This document shows, piece after piece, positions 1 through 5,715 of a stretch of DNA of 11,180 nt. A model generated the notes under the pieces. The model was not told the origin of the DNA, ran no database searches, and worked only from the letters and a program-made list of their open reading frames with translations. The translations under genes were made by a program, and so were the position numbers. This DNA is from Bacteroidota bacterium (GTDB taxonomy: Bacteria; Bacteroidota; Ignavibacteria; Kapaibacteriales; UBA2268): contig JAJRPT010000211.1 of assembly GCA_024280675.1 (NCBI GenBank), forward strand, positions 1 through 11,180, in the 5' to 3' direction. The stretch's first letter is position 1. Each line of letters begins with the position of its first letter.

Positions 1-757
1 CTTTTGAACTGCTAACTTTCTGGCGACCATCCTCACCGGCACCCAAAACTTCGGTATCAAGACCTAAATATTTTAACAGAGCAGAATCTTCAAATGATAT
101 TTTATTTTCGGTTCCAGTGTCTTTTGCACGGAAAGTAAGTCGCGCGGTAGTGCCAGTGTCTTTTACAAGACCTGCATTTATTCCAATATCTGCGTCATTG
201 ACAGCGTCGATAATGTGTTGCAATGCTCGTTCAGGAGTTAGTCCATCAACGGCAATCTCCAAGCCATCTTCATCCAGCTCGGCATCGATAGGAATATATG
301 GATTGTTAATTTCAGAAAAATCTACCGAAACAGAGTAGGACTCTTCTCCAACTCTGAAAACAAAGGTTTCTTCTTCTGAGAATTTAAAGCCACCTTCAAG
401 ACTTACTCTATCGGTGATTAGGAGATCTCTTCTTGCAAGACGATCGACCCTTATGGTGTTCACTCCATCGGGCGCGTCACCTCTTGCACTGGCAGTGACA
501 AATTCACTTGCACTTGATTCTACAGAATTAGATTTAAACTCAGAAAGAGCAGTGCTTGCCTCGAACCTGTCTATCTCAGAAATGACACTGTTGAGGCGGG
601 AATTCAGCGCGTTATAGAAATTAGATCTAGTTTCTAGTTCTCTTTTCTTAGTCTCTAATTTGTCCACTCGTGGTTTTTGTGACTGTTTATAGGCAGCCAC
701 CAACTTATCCAATTGGCTCGTGCTACCACCGGTACTAAGTCCGAGTATATCATTCAT
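1..757 (-). CDS. fliD: FliD, flagellar filament cap (hook-associated protein 2), 5' part only
   Basis: FliD forms the cap at the filament tip and promotes flagellin folding. The frame starts at ATG 757-755 and stays open to the left edge, giving 252 residues; the C-terminal part lies outside the window. The N-terminus (GLSTGGSTSQLDKLVAAY) followed by a heptad-like charged helix at about residues 15-68, then the SNSVESSASEFVTASA / GVNTIRVDRLA stretch at about 77-108, is the usual FliD N-terminal domain layout. A second conserved-looking segment around 173-222 (PERALQHIIDAVND, then GLVKDTGTTARLTF) fits the middle domain. An AGAGGA ribosome site lies about 9 bases before the ATG. The gene lies directly after fliS, the usual partner. 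The assignment rests on family resemblance read by eye, but the combination with flagellin and FliS makes it secure. Confidence 0.93.
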   Translation of the reverse strand, partial: MNDILGLSTGGSTSQLDKLVAAYKQSQKPRVDKLETKKRELETRSNFYNALNSRLNSVISEIDRFEASTALSEFKSNSVESSASEFVTASARGDAPDGVNTIRVDRLARRDLLITDRVSLEGGFKFSEEETFVFRVGEESYSVSVDFSEINNPYIPIDAELDEDGLEIAVDGLTPERALQHIIDAVNDADIGINAGLVKDTGTTARLTFRAKDTGTENKISFEDSALLKYLGLDTEVLGAGEDGRQKVSSSK

Positions 758-816
758 CTTTTTAAATCCTCTAAAAAACGTACTTCTTCATCCTCAAGAG
801 GTATACTCTGCAAAAA
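754..816 (-). other. In-frame coding-like tail between the FliS stop and the FliD start
   Basis: Directly after the FliS UGA, the same frame reads 20 sense codons (ending LEDEEVRFLEDLKR) before a UGA that overlaps the fliD start codon as ATGA. The residues are charged and amphipathic, as expected for a C-terminal helix, and the ATGA overlap is typical of translationally coupled genes. This may be a former FliS C-terminus cut off by a nonsense change, a sequencing error, or stop readthrough. It may also be chance, since about 40% of random frames would stay open this long, and the segment contains the fliD ribosome site. Confidence 0.35.
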
Positions 817-1179
817 TCATTCCAATTCAAAAGTCTCCGCCCAACTCGTTCTGAGTTCGGAAATTATATGGAGCGCTTCGTCAAATTTTTTCTGGAATAT
901 ACACCTCTGGCAATATTCATACAAACGGTACAATCTTGTAGACAAGTCACCAACTTCAAAATTCAAGGCACCCATGAGTTCAATAAGAACCTTGCTCATC
1001 TTGTTTACATCTTTTCTCTTGCAGCTTACGATAAAAAGATCATACATTTTCAGAATAATCTTTTCTTTGCTCCAAGACATAACTTCTTGTTCGATGTAGT
1101 GGGGTACCTTCCCTCCAGAGGCCTGCCCTCCTCCTCCGTAAGCTCTGAAAGCGGCCAACTGTTTTGTTGCATCTGCCAT
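817..1179 (-). CDS. fliS: FliS, flagellin-specific export chaperone
   Basis: FliS binds the C-terminus of unfolded flagellin in the cytoplasm and keeps it export-competent. The 120-residue frame has the FliS pattern: an N-terminal AFRAY segment, then SWSKEKIILKMYDLFI at about 35-50 (matching the family's S-P-E-x-L-I-x-M-L-Y-D-G motif), a helix with IELMGALNFE, LSTRLYRLYEYC, and a final helix ending ISELRTSWAET. Between the AY motif and the first conserved helix there is an unusual glycine-rich stretch (YGGGGQASGGKV). The start is ATG 1179-1177 with AAGGAA (1189-1194) nine bases upstream. The UGA stop at 817-819 is followed in the same frame by 20 further sense codons that end in a UGA overlapping the fliD ATG (see the separate entry), so the gene may once have ended at 754. 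It lies between flagellin and fliD. Confidence 0.9.
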   Translation of the reverse strand: MADATKQLAAFRAYGGGGQASGGKVPHYIEQEVMSWSKEKIILKMYDLFIVSCKRKDVNKMSKVLIELMGALNFEVGDLSTRLYRLYEYCQRCIFQKKFDEALHIISELRTSWAETFELE

Positions 1180-1207
1180 TATAGTTTTTTCCTTGTTTCA
1201 ATTAATT

Positions 1208-1251
1208 CTGTGTGTTGCAATCTTTTAATTAAAAAAGTATGCAACACACAG
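1208..1251 (-). repeat. Perfect 12-bp inverted repeat upstream of fliS
   Basis: CTGTGTGTTGCA (1208-1219) and its exact complement (1240-1251) flank a 20-base AT-rich centre that is itself nearly self-complementary (TTTTAATTAAAA-like), so the RNA could form one long hairpin. It lies in the 165-base gap between the flagellin stop and fliS, ending 28 bases before the fliS start codon and 13 bases before its ribosome site. No T-run follows on the minus strand, so it is not a standard intrinsic terminator. A role as 3'-end stabiliser or processing site for flagellin mRNA, an attenuator of fliS/fliD, or a protein-binding site is possible. A weaker 5-bp hairpin (1312-1329) lies just after the flagellin stop, also without a T-run. 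I see nothing else in this gap. Confidence 0.8.
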
Positions 1252-1344
1252 TATATTATTTTTGACAGCTCTCTTTCCCAAGCGAGAACATACTATAATT
1301 CAGATACTTACAAGCCTTTTATATGGCTTATTGGTAAACTATTT

Positions 1345-2298
1345 TTATCTAAATAGTTGTAAGTATTGATTTGGCGTTTGATTTGCTTGTGCAAGAGATA
1401 TGGTAGAGGCTTGTTGCAAGAATTGATTCTTAACAAGTTCTAGTTGTTCTTTTGCCACATCAGCATCCTCAATACGAGAAATCGCTGCACTATAGTTAGT
1501 TATCTGAGAATTTAGAAGCTCTGTCTGAGAATCTAATCTCACTTGAATACCACCCAAATATGATGCCACTTTATTGACATTGTCAATCGCATCGGCAAGT
1601 GATGTCAAAGTTGAATCCACATTTTCACTAGAAAAAATACCTAAATCTGTGTTAGATACCGCATCTAGATCTTGCAAATTCAACCCAGCAATACCCGCAA
1701 AAGACGTTGCCGTCCCAATAGAGGCAATCGCTGCATCGGTTGCATTCAAGTTGAAGTCACCCTCTACATTGAAATCTTTGTTTGTAACAGAGAGATCAAC
1801 TTCAATCTCCAAAAGTTTGTCATCGGCATAGTAGCCAATAGTCCAGTCACCTGTGAAATCGCCCCACAGCAACTGCTCGCCTCCAAACACAGTCGAATCA
1901 ACAATAAATTGTACTTGTTGGGCTAGACGATATGCACCTTTTGCAAGTGCTACTTTTTCGTCGGTACCCAGCGCACCAGATGAAGCGATTGCCGCTGATT
2001 CTTTTATATCAATCAATAGATTACCGATGTTATCGAGTGCATCTTGAGTGATAGAAGTAACGTTTTTCGCATCCCCTGTGGAGTTTAATGCTGCTTTCAA
2101 AGCAGAATTTCTAGCTCCCAAGTTTCTTGAAGTGATGTATCCAGACACATCGTCTGCTGCAGAATTAATACGCTTACCTGTTGCAAGTCGCAACTGTGAT
2201 GTTGCAATCTTGTTGCTTGCAATTAGCAATGCGTTGTACGCATTTTGAGCAGGAATGTTTGTCCGAATCCTCGCACCACCAGAAATAGCCGTTGGCAT
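1345..2298 (-). CDS. fliC: Flagellin, filament subunit
   Basis: This is the structural protein of the flagellar filament, exported through the flagellar type III apparatus. The 317-residue product has both conserved flagellin ends. N-terminal: NAYNALLIASNKIATSQLRL then ATGKRINSAADDVSGYITSR at about 19-60, where the family has 'LSSGxRINSAxDDAAGLxI'. C-terminal: ISRIEDADVAKEQLELVKNQ and a terminal NQTPNQYLQLFR, matching the family's 'NQxPQxVLxLLR'. The middle (about 140-230) is short and unlike other flagellins that I recognise, so surface domain D2/D3 is small. The start has an unusual MPTAISGGARIRTN leader rather than the common 'MxLRINxN'. A strong GGAGG (2304-2308) lies five bases before the ATG, and a sigma-28 promoter lies at 2373-2399. 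fliS follows downstream. Confidence 0.96.
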   Translation of the reverse strand: MPTAISGGARIRTNIPAQNAYNALLIASNKIATSQLRLATGKRINSAADDVSGYITSRNLGARNSALKAALNSTGDAKNVTSITQDALDNIGNLLIDIKESAAIASSGALGTDEKVALAKGAYRLAQQVQFIVDSTVFGGEQLLWGDFTGDWTIGYYADDKLLEIEVDLSVTNKDFNVEGDFNLNATDAAIASIGTATSFAGIAGLNLQDLDAVSNTDLGIFSSENVDSTLTSLADAIDNVNKVASYLGGIQVRLDSQTELLNSQITNYSAAISRIEDADVAKEQLELVKNQFLQQASTISLAQANQTPNQYLQLFR

Positions 2299-2303
2299 AA
2301 CAA

Positions 2304-2308
2304 CCTCC
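2304..2308 (-). promoter_or_regulatory. Strong ribosome binding site of flagellin
   Basis: GGAGG on the minus strand lies five bases before the flagellin ATG (2298-2296) and fixes that start. It is the best Shine-Dalgarno site in the window; cdsA, the DUF2142 gene and the LRR gene have no comparable site. This fits the high expression expected of a filament subunit. Confidence 0.85.
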
Positions 2309-2372
2309 GTGTTATATAATTATTATTTGGGGCATCCTGCCAACATTTAGTTTATTTTCCTTCTAAAATCAC

Positions 2373-2399
2373 TTATCGGAACATTCTCTATTTACTTTA
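2373..2399 (-). promoter_or_regulatory. Sigma-28 (FliA-type) flagellar promoter for flagellin
   Basis: The minus strand reads TAAAGTAA, 11 bases, TCCGATAA. The enterobacterial FliA consensus is TAAAGTTT-N11-GCCGATAA, so the -35 half matches 6 of 8, the -10 half matches 7 of 8, and the spacing is exact. Transcription would start near 2365, giving a flagellin leader of about 65 bases. It lies in the 130-base gap between the lipoprotein gene and flagellin, in which I see nothing else. fliS and fliD downstream have no sigma-28 site that I can find and may depend on readthrough from here. Confidence 0.88.
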
Positions 2400-2428
2400 G
2401 TTTTTTCTACAATTATTTGCCCAAGCCC

Positions 2429-3040
2429 TCATTCATCTCCTAAGATGAAATCGAAATTATTAGCTTCTTCACCCTCGTATACGTCCTGAAATTCAAGTGA
2501 GCTAATTACAAATTCTTTAGAAACCGACCTAAATATTAAATATTCTGTTGATAGAAGTTTCGTCCTATGGTCTAGTATCTCGTCACAATCAATAAAAACT
2601 TTAACCATCACACCGTCATTCAATATTTTAACTGAATATTTCTCATTTTTTGTAAATTTATAATCAATACTCTGGGCTATTTCCACTCCATTTTCATAGA
2701 ACTCAATAGAAGAGTTTCTGATTTTTATTAAGACCCCTGAATCCTTGCTCAACTCCTGCCTTGTGGTTCTGAATTGTAAGTCTAGGCTCATACTCTCTTC
2801 TGCCATTAAATCAAAAATGGCTAGCCATTCGGTCGATTCAATATTTTTCAGAGATATGGCAGCATCCTTTTTAAGCAATAAACTATTGTCATTAATAATC
2901 TCCACCGATGCAAATCCTGTGAGAAAGTACCCGGGTATTGATTCTTTTATGTTTTGTCTATTAAGACGGAATATTTCTGTGGCACAAGAACTCAATACTA
3001 AGCCCACTAAAAGAATTAAAAGTAGTTTGTTTGATTTCAT
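2429..3040 (-). CDS. Predicted lipoprotein of unknown function, possible lectin-like beta-sandwich
   Basis: I do not recognise a specific family. The 203-residue product starts MKSNK, followed by a hydrophobic run LLLILLVGLVLSSC with a good lipobox (L16-S-S-C19), so it should be lipid-anchored in the envelope. The mature part alternates short hydrophobic strands: GVLIKIRNSSIEFYENGVEI, then YSVKILNDGVMVKVFIDC, then EYLIFRSVS. This resembles concanavalin/LamG-type or DUF1080-like beta-sandwiches, but that is a guess from the pattern only. The C-terminus is acidic (EGEEANNFDFILGDE). The ATG is 3 bases after the pdxA stop, with an AAGG site inside the end of pdxA, so it is almost certainly co-transcribed and coupled with pdxA. 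No link to vitamin B6 chemistry is evident. Confidence 0.8.
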   Translation of the reverse strand: MKSNKLLLILLVGLVLSSCATEIFRLNRQNIKESIPGYFLTGFASVEIINDNSLLLKKDAAISLKNIESTEWLAIFDLMAEESMSLDLQFRTTRQELSKDSGVLIKIRNSSIEFYENGVEIAQSIDYKFTKNEKYSVKILNDGVMVKVFIDCDEILDHRTKLLSTEYLIFRSVSKEFVISSLEFQDVYEGEEANNFDFILGDE

Positions 3041-3043
3041 GAT

Positions 3044-4006
3044 TCAAAGCCTTTTTCTGTTTATGTAAATTTCTACCGCCATCTTCATTGACCCAGCAAC
3101 ACTATCAGCATTTGCAATACCCTTGCCCGCTATCCCAAACCCAGTGCCGTGATCGGGCGAAGTTCGTATTATTGGTAATCCCGAAGTAATATTTACCCCG
3201 GCTCCGCCTGACAATAATTTCAGTGGAATAAGCCCTTGGTCATGGTACATTGCAACAATGCCGTCGTAGTTTTTATAGTCCCCAAAGCCAAAGAATCCGT
3301 CTGAAGAAAATGCACCTCGGCAATCAATTCCCATCTTTTGCAACACCACTATTGCTGGGTTAATAATATTAATTTCTTCATCACCAATCGTCCCGTTTTC
3401 CCCCGAATGAGGATTCAGCCCCAACAGAGCAATCCTTGGCTCTTTAATCCCAAAATCACTTCTCAAACTACTGTTAAACGATTTTATTTTATTGATTAAT
3501 AAATCCCAGGTGATTAAGTTAGCAATATTTTTTATAGCTTCGTGTATTGTCAGAGGAATTACACGCATATTCCCATGTGTCAGTATCATATTATATTCTC
3601 TTTCGGGATAAAGCGAAGCAAAATATTCAGTGTGGCCAGGGAATTGCCACCCAGCCATCTGCACCGATTTTTTGCTGATTGGCAAAGTTACTATTGCGTC
3701 GTATTTCCCCTCTAAGAGAAGTCCCGTCGCCATCTCGATTGATCTTCTAGCCCCCATTCCAGACTCTTCAGTTTCATTTCCCAGACTTATTTCTTGCTCA
3801 AACTCAGTGTCAATTATTTCAAAACTTTCTGTTTTGCAAAAATCAAAGTCACACAGTTCAATATATTTCTGCAAGACATTTGGGCTAATACACAAAGCTA
3901 CTTCAACATCTTTGTGCAAACTTGCACCGAAGAAAACCTCAAGACCTTTTAGGAAAACCTCAAGACCTATTCCGTTTACATCACCCGAACTGACAATTAT
4001 TCTCAT
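3044..4006 (-). CDS. pdxA: PdxA, 4-hydroxythreonine-4-phosphate dehydrogenase
   Basis: PdxA oxidises 4-phosphohydroxy-L-threonine with NAD(P)+ in the DXP-dependent route to pyridoxal phosphate; it is a cytosolic metal-dependent homodimer. The 320-residue frame shows the family landmarks: GDVNGIG (8-14), HT (125-126, substrate), metal-ligand histidines H155 (TIHEA), H200 (GLNPHSGENG) and H255 (AMYHDQG), and IRTSPDHGTGFGIAG (280-294). All of these positions are offset by exactly 11 from E. coli HT136-137, H166, H211 and H266, which strongly supports an intact enzyme. The 'GDVNGIG' variant replaces the proteobacterial 'GEPAGIG', as in Bacteroidota-type PdxA. The N-terminus contains a tandem 7-residue duplication (GLEVFLK/GLEVFFG). 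The start ATG overlaps the upstream stop as ATGA, so translation is probably coupled to the crotonase gene. Confidence 0.95.
   Translation of the reverse strand: MRIIVSSGDVNGIGLEVFLKGLEVFFGASLHKDVEVALCISPNVLQKYIELCDFDFCKTESFEIIDTEFEQEISLGNETEESGMGARRSIEMATGLLLEGKYDAIVTLPISKKSVQMAGWQFPGHTEYFASLYPEREYNMILTHGNMRVIPLTIHEAIKNIANLITWDLLINKIKSFNSSLRSDFGIKEPRIALLGLNPHSGENGTIGDEEINIINPAIVVLQKMGIDCRGAFSSDGFFGFGDYKNYDGIVAMYHDQGLIPLKLLSGGAGVNITSGLPIIRTSPDHGTGFGIAGKGIANADSVAGSMKMAVEIYINRKRL
3932..3968 (-). repeat. Tandem 21-base duplication inside pdxA
   Basis: The same 16 bases (gaaaacctcaagacct) occur at 3932-3947 and 3953-3968, a period of 21 bases, so the PdxA N-terminus reads GLEVFLK then GLEVFFG. 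Being a multiple of three, the duplication keeps the frame. Near-identity of the DNA, not just the protein, suggests a fairly recent slippage event in the first helix after the GDVNGIG loop. Confidence 0.8.
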
Positions 4007-4767
4007 TTATTATCTTTTGCCCTAAAATCAGATATAAATTTCTTTGTAAAATCAGAAAGAACCAAACGCCCAGAAATCTCTGCACGACCCTCCAACAATT
4101 CATCCCAATGCTCGGTTCCAGACCAAATTACTTTTTTCAACTCAGCCATCGCAACCACCGGTCCCTTTGCCAGCTTCTGTGCAAATTGATTTAGCTCAAA
4201 GTCCAACTCCTTGACATCACTAAAGACCCTGTTATAGAATCCCTTTTCCATTGCCCAACCCGCTCCATACCACTGGGCATCTATGCTCATTGCAGAAAAT
4301 GCAGCAGTGCCGATTTTTCGTTCAATGGCTGGTCCCACTACAAAAGGCCCAATCCCAATAGAAAGCTCAGAAAGTTTGACAGAGGAATGCTTGGCAGCAA
4401 AGACATAATCTGATGCCGATACCAAGCCCAATCCACCGCCAACAGCCTTTCCCTGAACTCTTGTAATAACGAGCTTTGGGCATTTCCTCATTGCATTTAT
4501 CACACGAGCAAAACCCATGAAAAATTCTTTGCCAGCGGCTTCGTCGTTAATTTCGGCAAGCTCGTCAAATGATGCTCCTGCACAAAATACTCTTTCACCT
4601 TTCGATTTGAGCAAGATTACCCTCGCTCTGTCGTCATTGCCAGCACGCTCAATCGCCTTTGCCAGCTTGTCTAAAACCAAGGCAGGCAATGAATTTGACT
4701 GAGGATGAAAAAATTCAACACTTGCAATTCCGTCATTGATTACTAAATTTACTTCTCCATTTTCCAT
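4003..4767 (-). CDS. Enoyl-CoA hydratase/isomerase (crotonase) family protein
   Basis: Crotonase-fold enzymes act on acyl-CoA thioesters, stabilising an enolate in an oxyanion hole. The 254-residue length is typical. Visible landmarks are the first oxyanion segment ERVFCAGASFDEL (58-70), and the second, VQGKAVGGGLGLVSASDYVFA (104-124). Aligned to rat enoyl-CoA hydratase from the GGG motif, the second catalytic glutamate (E164) is kept as E134 (KLSELSIGIGP), but the first (E144) is replaced by G114. Loss of one glutamate is typical of isomerases and other non-hydratase members, so a classical hydratase reaction is unlikely; the exact substrate cannot be read from sequence. The ATG at 4767 has only a weak upstream AAGG. 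The stop overlaps the pdxA start by 4 bases, making a crotonase-pdxA-lipoprotein operon. Confidence 0.88.
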   Translation of the reverse strand: MENGEVNLVINDGIASVEFFHPQSNSLPALVLDKLAKAIERAGNDDRARVILLKSKGERVFCAGASFDELAEINDEAAGKEFFMGFARVINAMRKCPKLVITRVQGKAVGGGLGLVSASDYVFAAKHSSVKLSELSIGIGPFVVGPAIERKIGTAAFSAMSIDAQWYGAGWAMEKGFYNRVFSDVKELDFELNQFAQKLAKGPVVAMAELKKVIWSGTEHWDELLEGRAEISGRLVLSDFTKKFISDFRAKDNK

Positions 4768-4845
4768 TTTTATAATATGCCTTTTTTTTGATACACTTAG
4801 CTAGTGGTGCAAAATAATAAATTCTTTCACTAAATTGCCGAATAT
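4768..4845 (+). promoter_or_regulatory. Divergent promoter region between crotonase gene and cdsA
   Basis: This 78-base AT-rich gap separates two divergent start codons and must hold the promoters for both operons, unless cdsA is leaderless. I cannot pick a convincing -35/-10 pair on either strand. No Shine-Dalgarno site precedes the cdsA ATG, as often seen in Bacteroidota. A short near-palindrome (CACTTAGCTAGTG) lies near the middle and could be an operator, but this is weak. Confidence 0.4.
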
Positions 4846-5694
4846 ATGACAACACATTTAAAAAGAATATTTTTTGCTTTAATTGCCATTCCTATTTTCA
4901 TTCTGCTGATTTGGGATGGCGGGATTCTGTTTTATATACTATTATTGACTCTTAACTATCTGATGGTAAAAGAATTAATCTCACTCTCTAGCCTTAAGAT
5001 TAATTCTCTTCAGAAAATATTAATTCACATATTCACCGCAGTGCAATTCTTCGTATTCTCGCCAGGACCCATTAGTGATAAACCATATTATTTTATCATC
5101 GTTGTCATTCTTTCCCTAGCAAATATAGCTTATTTTTCAAGATCTTTATTCGCCCATAAAACAATAAAGACATCCAACATCGTCCTCTTGGCATTTTCTT
5201 ATGTTACCGTACCACTTCTTATGCTAATGTGGCTGCGTCACTCTTATTTTCCCTTTTTTCCAGAAACAGATGCAAACATTCTCTTTTATGAGCAAGGGCA
5301 TTTTCTCATCTTTAGCATTTTTGTAGCTCTGTGGTTGGGTGACTCTGCCGCATATTTTGTGGGCAGAGCAATTGGCAAAAGAAAACTCTCTCCAAAAATT
5401 AGCCCAAATAAAACTTGGGAAGGAGCGATTGCTAATTTTATTTTCAGTATTTTCGGCTTCTGGATAATCAGCTTTTTGTTTGTCGAAGAGCTTTCCCTTT
5501 GGGTTGCTCTTTTGTGTGGGGCTTGCCTTGGCGTGTTTGGGCAAATTGGTGATCTTGCCGAGTCTAAGTTGAAAAGACAGACCGGTGCCAAAGATTCATC
5601 CAATATATTTCCTGGGCATGGCGGTGCCCTTGACAGGTTTGACAGCTTTCTTTTCGCATTGCCAATAGTTTATATTATCTTGAGCTTTATTTAA
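4846..5694 (+). CDS. cdsA: CdsA, phosphatidate cytidylyltransferase (CDP-diacylglycerol synthase)
   Basis: CdsA makes CDP-diacylglycerol from phosphatidic acid and CTP in the inner membrane, the branch point for phosphatidylethanolamine, phosphatidylglycerol and cardiolipin. The 282-residue protein is mostly hydrophobic, with about seven to eight predicted membrane segments. The C-terminal half carries the family signature: LGDSAAYFVGR (164-174), SPNKTWEG (186-193), and SKLKRQTGAKD...FPGHGGALDRFD (240-266), which matches the PROSITE CDS pattern S-x-x-K-R-x4-K-D ... H-G-G-x-x-D-R-x-D, including the metal-binding acidic residues. Nothing appears missing. There is no Shine-Dalgarno site before the ATG. 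The DUF2142 gene begins 21 bases after the stop, so the two are likely co-transcribed. Confidence 0.95.
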   Translation: MTTHLKRIFFALIAIPIFILLIWDGGILFYILLLTLNYLMVKELISLSSLKINSLQKILIHIFTAVQFFVFSPGPISDKPYYFIIVVILSLANIAYFSRSLFAHKTIKTSNIVLLAFSYVTVPLLMLMWLRHSYFPFFPETDANILFYEQGHFLIFSIFVALWLGDSAAYFVGRAIGKRKLSPKISPNKTWEGAIANFIFSIFGFWIISFLFVEELSLWVALLCGACLGVFGQIGDLAESKLKRQTGAKDSSNIFPGHGGALDRFDSFLFALPIVYIILSFI

Positions 5695-5715
5695 AAACAA
5701 ATTCCACTAAAAGAA

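Noticed and set aside
754..819. UGA recoded as an amino acid throughout this genome
   Set aside because: UGA ends pdxA at the expected family length and also ends the crotonase and lipoprotein genes, with UGG used for tryptophan, so UGA is a normal stop here.
1262..1299. TTGACA and TATAAT on the plus strand, promoter-like
   Set aside because: The spacing is 26 bases instead of about 17, and no plus-strand gene follows.
1312..1329. AAGCC/GGCTT hairpin as flagellin terminator
   Set aside because: The stem has only 5 bp with an 8-base loop and no T-run on the minus strand.
868..1356. 162-residue open frame on the plus strand opposite fliS
   Set aside because: It is the antisense of fliS and the following gap, has no ribosome site or recognisable motif, and spans the inverted repeat; fliS on the other strand is a recognisable family.
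5224..5603. Minus-strand open frames opposite cdsA
   Set aside because: They lie within the conserved C-terminal half of cdsA, show no motifs and have no supporting signals.
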